A stretch of 64,000 nt of DNA from Corynespora cassiicola (Eukaryota > Ascomycota > Dothideomycetes > Pleosporales > Corynesporascaceae), in the NCBI GenBank assembly GCA_022059125.1, contig JAEUWY010000007.1:1-64000 (forward strand). The letters are read 5' to 3'. Made by a program: the position numbers and the translations under genes. Positions 43,782 to 55,357 of the stretch are shown here, piece after piece. The notes under the pieces were generated by a model, which did no database searches, was not told where the DNA came from, and was given only the letters and a program-made list of their open reading frames with translations. Numbering within the stretch: position 1 is the stretch's first letter; each line of letters begins with the position of its first letter.

Positions 43782-45659
43782 ACGTGTTTGGCAAGCGAGT
43801 GAGACAGACAAGCAAGTAAAACAGCTCTACCGCGCGTCGCGTATATAAACAGCTCTAATAAGTTATAAAATAAAAAATAAAAGCTAATAAAATTACTATT
43901 AAGATTTTACGCGTTTTGCGCACGTATAAGCAGTATATTTAAGCGACTAGCATATACTACATTTAGGTGGTGTACGCTTTTAAAGTTAAGTATACGCTAT
44001 ACAAACCTCGCTCTGCAGAGCCTTTTTCTAAATTTACTCTACTACCACACTGTTCTATACTGTCTTCTAGCTCTTCTAAATAGTTAATATACTTTTCTCT
44101 GCTATAGTTGTACGACGTGCTGTCCGCTTACGTTTTTAATATACGTTTTCAGCTTAAAGCGCAGTATTTTTAACTTTAAAAATTGTCTTTTTATACACAA
44201 CTTTTTTAAAGCTTTTTAATAACTGTTAAAATGCGCGATCTGTTAGTAACCGAGAAAAGTTCATATAAAGCTTTTATTACTTTTAAATATGCTTTACCTA
44301 ACGCTTTATCTTAATAAAAGTGTAAGATATTTTTAACTCCTACTTAGACTTTTCTGTATGTATAGAACTCGGCGTTTGTATAATAGAATCTAAGCGCTAA
44401 AGAATCTGTTCTAGGTTATACAGAACTAGCCTAGTAGCTTAAAAACCACTCTAAATATTTTTTATTATAATAGCTGCTGTATGCGCCGCATAGTATACCT
44501 TAAAAAACTCTTCTTTTGTAATGTAGTTTATGCTAAGCCTTATCTTCTTCTTAACTTCTTTGCTGTACAACGCTTTTAAAAAGCTAAAACAGCTTATATC
44601 TAGCGGCTGAAGCAGATAAGAAGAATAAAGAGGTAGATAAAGAGTAAAGATGCTGTTTTGTTTGCAGAACTTTTCAAACCAGCCAGAGTAGTAGCTTTTA
44701 TACCCGTCTATAACAAAAAGGCGCATTATCCCTTTTATACAAGCCTTTATATACCTATTAAAGTGTTGTATCTATTCGTATCTAATCTAATCGTCTGTCC
44801 AGCCGTTTTTACTAACTGTAATTGCCTAGTCGTACGGTAGATTACAGTTTATATACTAGATTACTTAGTAAAGCTTTGCTGCGAGGATAATAAAAAACGG
44901 AATTTTTTACTTTTAAGTATTAACTCTGTGTATAACAGTAATCTATTTGCAGTTCCCAGGCTGAATAGTCTTCGTACGACCTTTCTGTTCTACTTTTATA
45001 ATAATTTTTAAAGTTATAATAATATCTATCTGAAAGCCAGTTTTATTAAAGTTATATATATTATTTTTAAGTATTCTATACTTCGCGATTATATTTCGTA
45101 CGAGGTTGAACTACGCTTAAATAATAGTAGAATCTTCGCATACTGCTTGCTAGTAGTTGTACTTACGATTATAAATTATATAAAGTATTTTCTGGCGATT
45201 AATAAAGTTTCTAATCTACTTTTAGCTGATAACTTGGGGTTAAGAATCGTCGCGCGTTTAGAGAATAAAATTAGCAGTTTCTCGTACAACTAAGATTCGG
45301 AGAGGAAATCTTCGCGCGATAAAGTTAAAAATATACTAAAGAAAAACTTTTTTTTTAGTAGCTGTAAGTTTATACGTTGCTAAGCGAGAGTCGCGTTTTA
45401 GAAGAGTACTATAATAGCGGTGCGTAAGAGTTGCGTAAAATACGTTGTATAATTAAGCTGCTTAACAGAAGCTTTTAAATAAACCCGAATTATATACTTA
45501 AATAGCTAAAGTAAGTCTGCTTTTTTTTGTAGACTAAGAGAATAAAGATATATTGTGTTATTATAGTTAAAGGGTGCTCGTACGCGACGCGCGGTAGGGC
45601 TGTCTTACTCGCTTATCTATTTTACTTGCTTATCTGTCTTACTCGCTTGCCAAACACGT
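43782..45659 (-). mobile_element. Fot1/pogo-like DNA transposon, copy 1 (RIPed)
   Basis: 1878 bp with inverted ends (ACGTGTTTGGCAAGCGAGT...), TA duplicated on each side, inserted in pol of Gypsy copy C. The terminal region contains internal short repeats (AAGCGAGTAAGACAG-like) up to CTACCGCGCGTCGCG. A surviving 91-codon frame on the minus strand (44726-44451) reads RLFVIDGYKSYYSGWFEKFC, YLPLYSSYLLQPLDISCF, the C-terminal half of a DDE-1 (pogo) transposase core where VIDGYKSYYS replaces the usual LxDGHxSH. The remainder is closed by stops. Confidence 0.85.
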
Positions 45660-47459
45660 TATTAGAATTAAAAGAAAATTATTAACAGTATATTATTTAC
45701 AGACAGACAGTTAAACAGAAAGAATAAACTAGACTATAAAAACATACTTACGGATGTATAGCAACTAAAAACAGAATAATTAGATATTACTACTACTTAT
45801 AGCATAACTAGTATTTAACAACAGAGAATTAGTAACGATAAAGTAATTTTCTTATTACGTATTACACAGGACATATCTAAATCTTCTATTACTAAAAACT
45901 AAAAAAGAACGAATTAAGCTAGTTGTAAGTTAAGTAATAGACAAATTAAAAAAATTATAAGAACTTTATAAATAATTATAGAAGAATATCGAGAAAGCAC
46001 AACGCTAAACTATTTTTTATATTAACTAGAAACGAAAAACGGCACCTCAGCTAAAGAGGGGGGATAAAGTGTATCTTTTTACGAAAAATCTTTAAATAAC
46101 ACGACTAAGTAAGAAATTAGATTACGTTAAGGTCGGACTATTTTTAATTCTAGAGTAAAAGAGACCAGTTAACTATAAACTCTAACTTTCTACTAATACT
46201 AGAATATACTTAGTGTTCTACGTGTTACTATTAGAACCCGCTGACGCCGAAATACTAGTCTAAAAACACTTCTACTACGAAATAGAAGAAGAAGTTAAAT
46301 TTAAAGTTAAGAAGGTAAAAGTATATTAACAATCGCCTAAAGAACGAGAGTACCTAGTTAAATAGAAAAGTTACTCTAAGTCCGAGAATATATAGAAACT
46401 AGAAACTAACTTTAGAAATTGCTTAATACTGTTAAACTATTATTAAAAAAAGTAACAGCAGAATTAATAAAGTTTATTATAGACTATATTATAGGCGAAA
46501 ATCTAACTAGAGTATTAGCAGCGGGACAGTCTACAGATTAAGCAGCGTCTAACTTACTATTTTTTTCTATCTCTAATACTAGATAAAGCGCTTTTTTCTT
46601 CGCACGCTCTTCAGCCTGCTTTAATATCTTTTTATTCTGTATTAACTAAGATATTACCTGCGCTAACAACTTTTTATCTTTATTTATTTTTTTTTAATAC
46701 TTATTGTAAGTACAGTTAAGCGACTTCTACAACAAGCTTACGCAGAGACAACCCAGTTTAGTATACTTAGTATACTTTAGGCGAGAATTAGATATAATAA
46801 AGTAATCTTAACTAAGAGCAAAATACTTGTTATAAAAAAAAAAAAAATAACGTTTACGCGACGAATTTCAGACGTAAAATAAATATAACATGCTTAAGAG
46901 TTAGAAGATATAATACACTAGTTATACTTATAAAACGCGGGGCAACGGCGTTTATAAGCAAAATTACTAATTAGTTATATAATTAAAAAACAAATCCTAA
47001 AAAGAGAAAAATAGTGTTATAATACGGTTTTAGAAGGACTTAGGCAGGTAACACTAAAGGCGCGGCTCTAATTATATATATAATTACGCGCCTGAGGAGA
47101 AACTGCTGTACTACATTACGTAACTAAAAAAAATATATAATTTAGAGCTTATACTTTAGTAAAGTAAGCGCTTATAAACACTAATAGTAAGCGCTTATAA
47201 AGAGTACAAGTAAGCGCGGTTACTATTAAGTATATAGTTCGCACAATTATACTTTATAATTATGTTCACCTTATTAGCAAATCTATCGTTTAGAATTAAC
47301 TATTAACCTATCGTGCTCTATCGCTAATACAGAGACCCGTACAGTATATCGCACATTATTTCCCTTATATAACCTCTACACGTACTTATCTCTGAGAATC
47401 AACCCTAAGCAGCTATTTGCTCTCTAGCCTCGCTTATAGTCTGTAGCACAGCTTTAACA

Positions 47460-50400
47460 CCCGGGTCCTTCTAAAACTAAATTATAATACTATTTTTTTT
47501 TCTAGAGTTTATTTTTAAATTATATAACTTATTAGTAGTTTTGCTTATAAACGCTGTTGCCCCGTATTTTATAAGTATAACTAGTATATTATATTTTCTA
47601 ACTTTTAAACTTATTATATTTATTTTACAGCCGAAATTCGTCGTGTAAACGTTGTTTTTTTTTTTTATAATAAGTGTTTTGCTTTTAGTTAAGACTGCTT
47701 TATTATACCCGATTTTTATTTAAAGTGTGCTAAATGTACTAAGCTTAGTCGTTTCTATATAAGCTTGTTATAGAAGTTGCTCGACCGTACTCGCGAAAAG
47801 TATTAAAAAAAAATAGATAAAAATAAAAAGTTGTTAGTGCAGATAATATTACGATTAATACAGAATAAAAAGATATTAAAACAGGCGGAGAAGCGCGCGA
47901 AGAAGAAGGCGCTTTATATAGCTTTAGAAATAGAAAAAACTGGCGAATTAGACGCCGCGCAGTCTATAGATTATTCTACCGCTAATACTTTAGTTAGATT
48001 TTTATCTGCGATGTAGTTTATAATAAACTTTATTAACTCCGCTGTTGCTTTTGTTAGTAGCGAGCATATAGTAACAAATTTTTAAGTATTTAGTCGTCTA
48101 TAATATATCGTCTTTCTTTAAATATGTTTTAATTACCTCTATATAGTAGTAGAGGTGATTTCGTTTTCGGCTTTTTTTAAGTAGTTACTAACAGTTTTTC
48201 AGATTTTGTTCTAGTTCCTAAGTGTTTTCCGAATCTGGGTATTCTTTCTATTTAACTAACTATTTCTGTGCGAAGTAGGTATTATAGAATTTATCTCGTT
48301 CTATCTCGCAGTAGCCTACTAGCGCTTCTACTTCAAATTTAACTTCTTTTTCTATCTCGTAATAGAAGTGTTTTTAAACTAGTATTTCGGCGTCAGCAGA
48401 TTCCAGTAGTAACATATAAAATACTAAGTATATTCTAGCATTAGCAGGAAGTTATAGTTTATAGTTAACTAGTCTCTTTCGCTCTAGAATTAAAAATAGT
48501 CTAACTTTAACGTAGTTTAATTTTTTACTTAGTTGTTTTGTTTAAAGGTTTCTTATAAAAAAATATACTTTATTCTCTCTTTTTAGCTGAGGTGCTATTT
48601 TTCGTTTTTAGTTAATATAAAAAATAGTTTTACGTTGTGCTGTTTTAATATTCTTCTGTAATTATTTATAAAGTTTTTATAATTTTTTTAATTTATCTAT
48701 TACTTAACTTGTAACTAGCTTAATTCGTTTTTTCTTAATTTTTAGTAATAGAAAATTTAGATATGTTCTGTGTAATACGTAATAAAAAGATTATTTTATT
48801 ATTACTAATTCTCTGTTATTAAATGCGAGTTATGCTATAAATAGTAGTAATACTTAATTATTCTGTTTTTAGTTGCTATACATCTGTAGGTATATTTTTA
48901 TAGTCTAGTTTGTTCTCTCTATTTAACCGTCTATCTGTAAATAGTATACTATTAATAATTTTTTTTTAATTCTAATAGCTGATATTAGTGTTATCTAGTA
49001 GTTTAATATAAAAAGTTTGTCTCTGTTGCTGATAATTAATTAAGGTAATTCGTAATACCTGACTACGCGATTTAAAATAATCTGTGCTAGTTCTAACGCA
49101 GTATAGTTATTTTTAAATAGAATTATTTCTGCGTATTTTGTAAATCTGTTTATAACTACTAAAATAACATTATAAAGTATTTTAGAAACTAGGTTCTAAA
49201 ACATAAGTAGTTTAGTAATAAAGTCTATAGCAATATCTGTTTAGAGTTTATTTAGTATTTCTACAGCTTATAGTTTTTTATATTAAGCGTGTATACTGTA
49301 CTTATTCTTTTAATATGTTATATATTTTTTAATAAGCTTTATTACTTTGTTTTTTAATCCAGGGATATCGTACGTTCGTTGTATTAATTTAATTGTTTAT
49401 TTAATACCTAGGTGTCTGTGCAACAGATTTTCGTAATACTACTAAATAATAGTTAGATAAAGCTTCTTTAGTACTTATTAATATACTGTTATAATAAAAT
49501 TAATACTGCGTGCTAGTTCTAAAGTACTGTCTAGCGCTTACTTAAAAATAGCAGCTTTATTTATTAACTTAGTTTCTGTAATATCTGTTTTTCGGCTTAA
49601 AACGTCTGCTCGTCTATTTTCTTTATCTAGTATATAAATAATTTTAAATTTGTATTGTTCTAGTTTTTTACTCTATCTAGTATGTTGTTAGTTTAGTAGT
49701 TTAGTTATCGTAAATGTTATTAGATTTTTATAATCTAAATATACTGTAAGTTCTGAACAGCTTTCTGCGTAAATTCTCTAGTACTTAAAAAAGTTTATAA
49801 TAGTAAGTAATTTTTTATTATAAATATTATAGTTTTCTTCAGCTCTACTAAATTTTTTTAAATAGTAGGTAATTAGGTGCTATTTGCTTTTTTTTTTTTA
49901 ACTAATATATACTTCTATTACTAAGTCTAATGCGTCTGTTTCCATGCGTAAAAGTTTTCTACTAATAAAAGATATAAAAACCGGTAGTAATATGCTTGCT
50001 TCTTTAAGTGTCTTAAAAGCTTATTATTAGTCTGTATTCTACTTAAATAGTACGTCTTTTTTTATTAACTTTGTAAGTAGTAGTGCCTTTTCTAAATAGT
50101 AATTAATAAACTGCCTGTTAAAGTTACAGAATTCTAAAAAAAATTATATGTTTTTAACGTTTTTTAGTATTAGCCAGTTTTTAACTATTTTAATTTTTTT
50201 TAAACTAATTTTAACTCCGTGTCTTTCTATAATATATTCTAAAAATTCAACTTTTTTTTTGTAGAATTTACATTTCTCTGGTTTAAGTTGTAGCTTTACT
50301 TTTTCTAAATATTTTAGTACTGTTTGTACGTGCTGGATGTATTTTTTAAAATTTTTAGAAAAGACTAAAATATTATCTAAATATGTAATAACGAATATGT

Positions 50401-51532
50401 CTAAGTGTGCTTTTAATACGTTATTAATAAGTGCTTAATATATTGCAGGTACGTTAGTAAAACTAAATAGCATTACAAAATATTTATAATATCTATACCG
50501 CATCTAAAATACTGTTTTCTATTTTTTACTTTTTTTTATGCGTATTAGGTTGTACGCGTCTTAAAAATCTAAAACTGTAAATATCTATACTTTATATAGT
50601 TTATTTCTAAGCTTTTAAATATTTGGTAGTAGATATCTGTTCTTAATTATAATGTTATTAAGTTTTCTAAAATCTACACATAACTGTAGAAATCTATCTT
50701 TCTTAAAAATAAAAATAATTAGATATTCCGCTTTTAACGTTGATTCGCGTATAAATTCTTTTTTAAAATTTTTATTAAAATATATTTATAATGCTACGAG
50801 TTTTTTTTCTGTTAAACTGTAGATAGGTTTGAAAGTCAGATGCTTTTTTTTCTAAAAAGCTATTTTGTAGTCCTAGAGCTAATACTTAAATAACGCTCTG
50901 TCGTCTACTTCTTCTTAAAAAAATAGTTTCTATTTACTGTATTTTTTAGAGATTACAGAAGTTACGTAAGTTATTTCTAAAACTTTTATTTCTTTATTTA
51001 GTAGCTTCTTATTAGATTTAGTAGAGTTAACTTTTCTTTTTAAAAGCGTTTTAGTTAATTTCTTACTGCCTATATTATTTAGCGTAATTTTATCTACTAT
51101 TAAACGCTGTTAATATGTAGATTCTAATATAATAGCGCAGTCACATTCTCTAAATAAAAGCTTCTTTTATACCTAATCGACGTATAAGTTATGCTTTCTA
51201 AATTATAAAAGTTCTAAAATAATATTGTAGATGGCCGTGTCTATAATGTTAAAAAAAATCTCTTTCTAGTGTTTTTAAATGTCTATAATAGTTATAGCTT
51301 TTTAATTTATTAATGCTTTTTCTGGTATTTTTCTTTCTGTTACTGTGTAGAGGAAATAGAATCGCTTATAAGTATATATTTTTGCTTTACTACGCTTTAC
51401 AGTTTACTGTAATAAATAGTTACGCTAAGCCTCTATATCTAATAATATTTTTATCTAGTATCTATTAAGCTTAATAAGTAGCTTAATTAAGTTCTCTAGA
51501 TTAGTAGCGTATAATGCTTTAGGTTAATTTTA
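47460..51532 (-). mobile_element. RIPed Ty3/Gypsy copy D (inverted, gag missing)
   Basis: Begins with only about 30 bp of an inverted LTR (47460-47491) directly against the 3' LTR of copy C, followed by the antisense-ORF region (to about 48060), the chromodomain/integrase/RT end of pol (48130-51530, read on the minus strand), and is cut at the gag-pol junction by the pogo-like copy 2. All pol frames are closed. Confidence 0.75.
47700..48016 (+). pseudogene. relic of the antisense accessory ORF in copy D
   Basis: Plus-strand frame opposite to pol. A first part reads ...KCAKCTKLSRF (a CxxC pair) and is broken by stops; 47831-48016 remains open for 61 codons with a helix-rich, Lys/Glu-rich stretch (LKQAEKRAKKKALYIALEIEKTGELDAA). 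The layout of Cys pairs then charged coil and the position between pol and LTR match the intact antisense ORF, although the sequence is very different. Equivalent relics lie in copies C (about 46500-46950) and E (about 60950-61380). Confidence 0.5.
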
Positions 51533-53238
51533 ATATGTTCGGTAAGTAAATAAAACAGATAAGTAAGTAGAACAGCTCTACCGCGCGTCGCGCACATAAA
51601 CAGCTCTAATAAGTTATAAAATAAAAAATAAAAGCTAATAAATTTACTATTAAGATTTTACGCGTTTTACGTATGTACAAGCAGTATATTTAAGCGACTA
51701 GTATATACTACACTTAAGTAGTGCACGCTTTTAAGGTTAAGTATATGCTGTATAAACCTCGCTCTGCAGAGCTTCCTTCTAGATTTACTCTACTACTATA
51801 CTGTTCTGTACTGTTTTCTAGCCTTTTTAAATAGTTAATATATTTTTTTCTGCTATAGTTGTACGACGTGCTGTCTGCTTACATTTTTAATATACGTTTT
51901 TAGCTTAAAGCGCAGCATTTTTAACTTTAAAAATTACTTTTTTATACATAACTTTTTTAAAGCTTTTTAATAACTGTTAAAATACGCGATCTGTTAGTAA
52001 CTAAAAAAAGTTCGTATAAAGCTTTTATTACTTTTAAATATACTTTGCCTAACGCTTTATCTTAATAAAAGTATAAAGTGTTTTTAACTTCTACTTAGAC
52101 TCTTCTGTATATATAGAACTTAGCGTTTGTATAATAGAATCTAAGCGCTGAAAAATCTGTTCTAAGTTATATAGAACTAGCCCAGTAGCTTAAAAACTAC
52201 TCTAGATATTTTTTGTTATAATAGCTGCTGTATACGCCGCATAGTATACCTTAAAAAACTTCTTTTTTATAATATAGTTTATACTAAGTTTTATTTTCTT
52301 TTTAATTTCTTTACTGTATAACGCTTTTAAAAAGCTAAAACAGCTTATATCTAGCGGCTGAAACAGATAAGAAGAATAAAAAAGTAGATAAAGAGTAAAG
52401 ATGCTGTTCTGTTTGCAGAACTTTTTAAACCGGTTAAAATAATAGCTTCTATACCCGTTTATAATAAAAAAGCGTATTATCTTTTTTGTACAAGCTTTTG
52501 TGTGCCTATTAAAGTGTTGTATCTATTTGTATCTAATCTAATTATCTGTTCAGCTGTTCTTACTAACTGTAATTATCTAGTTATACAGTAGATTACAGTT
52601 TGTGTACTAAGTTACTTAGTAAAACTTTACTGCAAAAATAATAAAAGGCGGAATCTTCTACTTTTAAGCGTTAACTCTGTGTATAATAGTAACTTATTTA
52701 CAGTTTCCAGGCTGAATAGTCTTCGTATAACTTTTCTATTCTACTTTTATAACAACTTTTAAAGTCGCGATAACACCTATTTAGAAGCCAGTTTTATTAA
52801 AGTTATATATATTGTTTTTAAGTATTCTATACTTCGCGATTATATTTTATATAAGGTTAAACCACACTTAAATAATAGTAGGATCTTTATATACTGCTCG
52901 CTAGTAGTTATACTTGCGATTATAAAGTATTTTCTAGCAATTAATAAAGTTTCTAACCTACTTTTAGCTAATAATTTAGAGTTAAAAATTATTACGCGTT
53001 TAAAGGATAAGATTAGCAGTTTCTTATATAACTAAAATTTAGAGAGAAAATTTTCGCGCGATAAAATTAAAAATATACTAAAAAAAAACTTTTTTTTTAG
53101 TAGCTGTAAGTTTACACGTTGCTAGGCAAGAGTTACGTTTTAAAAAAGTACTATAATAGCGGCGGGTAAAAGTTACGTAAGATACGTCGTACGATTAAGC
53201 TGCTTAACAGAGGCTTTTAAATAAATCTAAATTATATA
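51533..53238 (-). mobile_element. Fot1/pogo-like transposon, copy 2 (RIPed, truncated)
   Basis: Same orientation and sequence as copy 1. The left end is present (ATATGTTCGGTAAG, decayed ACGTG...), inserted in copy D; the other terminal 150-200 bp are absent because the Tc1/mariner element starts at 53239. The DDE region at about 52200-52480 is fully closed by stops. Confidence 0.8.
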
Positions 53239-55357
53239 CAGAGGGGTGACATTAAAAAAAAGTGTATAAAAAAATCGTACTTTTTAAACTTGTATAGCTT
53301 TTTTTTTAAAACAGCTATTTAAAAAAAAAAAAATTAAAGTTAGAGGAATTTATAAATACAATAAGAAAATACTTTAAAAAAAAAGCTTATACAATCTTTT
53401 CAATGTTTTAAAAAGCTCTAAATATAGTGTAAAAAAAAGTTTAAATTTTTATACGCTGTAATTTTTTTTAAATTTTTTTTTTAAAACTTTTTATTTTATA
53501 CTAACTAAATTTAGCTTAGTTTATATTACGTAAGCAAAAAATTAGAGCTAAAGTTTTAATTTAATATAAAAAAAAATTAAAATTAAAAAAAAAGTTTTGC
53601 TTATATAAGCACTAATTACATAATAATAAACTAGTTAAATTAGTATATAAATAAATATTTTAGAAATGGAAATCTAAATCTCTATTTCCTCTGAACAAAG
53701 ATAAGATGAAATCTCAATTCTCAGACTACGAAGAAAAAGTTAATCTTTTATATAAAGCTAATACTTCTATTAAAAATATATCTTTTATTTTAAATAAATC
53801 TATTACTAGTATTTATAATACTATAAATCGAATTAATAAAAAAAATAAACTTTTTAATAGTTTAAAAAGAGATAGAAATCAGGATAAAATTAAACTATTA
53901 AAAAGAGAAAAAAGAATTATTAATAGGGATTTAATTAAAAGCCCTAAGAAAACAAATAAAAGAATTTTATTTGAAAATAATTTAAATATATCTAAAAGAA
54001 GTTTACAAAGATTTTTTAAAGAAGAAAAATATAGTACAAATATTGCTAGTAAAAAACCTTTTTTAAATAAAAAAAAGGCAAAAATAAGACTAGAATATGC
54101 AAAAAAAAATTTAAAAAATATAGAAAATATAAATTTAAATAAAATTATATTTTCTGATGAGTCAGCAATAGAAAGAGGTCTAGGTTCTAGACAGGAATAT
54201 ATTAGAAAAAAGAGAAATAAAGGTGTAGGAGCTGAATTAGCTTCTATAAAATCTAATTGTAAGTAAAAAAAAAAATCAAAAAAATTAAAATTAATTAAAA
54301 ATTAATTATAATTTTTTAATTTAATTACTTTTTAAAAATAATTAATACTAATTAAATTATAGCTCGAGATATTGTTATATCAGTATGGGGAGCTATTTGG
54401 ATAGGAGGAAGATCAGAATTAGTGTTTATTAAAACACCTAATTCTAAAAATAACTTTAATAATACAGATTATATACAAAAAGTATTAAAACCTATTATTA
54501 AAAAACAAATAAAACCCGGTTAGTTTATACACCTTTTTTTTACTTTTTAAATTAAATTCAATATTTAATTAAATATATTTAATTAAATATTAAATTATAA
54601 AATAAATAAAAATACTAATTAGTTTATAGACTGGAAATTTCAACAAGATAATTCAAAAATTCATACAGCTAAACCAGTTTTAAACTGGTTTAAAAGAAAT
54701 CGAATTAATCTTTTTGAACATCCTCCTTATAGCCCAGACTTAGCTCCTATTGAAAACATCTGGGCTATATTAAAAAATGCTTTAAATAAACAAAGAACTA
54801 ATTTATTAGGAAAAGGAAATAATATTAAAAGTATTAATTTATTTCAAAGCGCTATAATTAAAGAGTGGAATTTAATTCCACAGGAAATAATAGATAATTG
54901 TATATTATCTTTACCTAGGCGTTATAAAGCAGTTATAGACGCTAAAGGATATTATACTAAATATTAATAATTTATTTTCTATAAATTTATTTTAAAAAAA
55001 CAATTTTTTTAATTTTATTAATTTTTGTTTTTTTTAGATAATAAACTTATATAAATTTTTTTTTTATAATTACATGCTATTAATAGCTTTTTTTTAAAAA
55101 AAAAAAAACTAAAAATTACACGCTAGAAAAAAAATTAAAACGCATTAAAATTTAGATTTTTTTTAACTCTCTATTTAGAGTTTTTTAAAACATTGAAAAG
55201 ATTATATAAGCTTTTTTTTTAAAATATTTTCTTATCGTATTTATAAATCCCTCTAACTTTAATTTTTTTTTTTTTAAATAGCTATTTTAAACAAAAAGCT
55301 ATACAAGTTTAAAAAGTACGATTTTTTTATACACTTTTTTTTAATGTCACCCCTCTG
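53239..55357 (+). mobile_element. Tc1/mariner-type transposon with intact transposase
   Basis: 2119 bp, ends CAGAGGGGTGACATT, flanked by TA on each side. The terminal inverted repeats are long: at least about 185 bp are clearly matched (53239-53424 against 55357-55172). Encodes one transposase of three exons. Left flank is pogo-like copy 2; right flank is the middle of the LTR of Gypsy copy E. AT-rich but with open frames, unlike its neighbours. Confidence 0.9.
53706..54967 (+). CDS. Tc1-like DD34E transposase, three exons
   Basis: Exons 53706-54258, 54363-54518 and 54630-54967 total 1047 nt, 348 aa, with no stop. Intron 1 (104 nt, GTAAGT...TATAG) and intron 2 (111 nt, GTTAGT...TATAG) both contain ACTAAT branch points and restore phase: TC|T joins to give SNSRDIVISVWGAIW, and G|AC to give KPDWKFQQDN. 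N-terminal helix-turn-helix region (about 1-110: IKNISFILNKSITSIYNTINR). Catalytic triad: FSDES, FQQDN, and Glu in YSPDLAPIENIW; 34 residues lie between the second Asp and the Glu. Length fits the Tc1 group. Codon use is extremely A/T-rich (Lys, Asn, Ile), as in elements from AT-rich isochores. It may be functional; the other copy in the window (27437-28846) is destroyed. Confidence 0.85.

Larger units (their letters stand above)
31996..47459 (+). mobile_element. RIPed Ty3/Gypsy copy C, near full length, twice interrupted
   Basis: 5' LTR 31996-32440 and 3' LTR 47015-47459 (445 bp each). Gag runs from about 32465 to 33715 and resumes at 40532; pol follows to about 46430, and the relic of the antisense ORF lies at about 46480-47000. 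Two insertions break it: the intact chromovirus (33716-40526, with CTAAA duplicated on both sides) and a pogo-like element (43782-45659, TA duplicated). Compared with the intact element, changes are overwhelmingly C to T or G to A in CA/TG contexts, so all frames are closed. Example: intact ACCAAACCAAGC reads ACTAAACTAAAC here. Confidence 0.8.
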
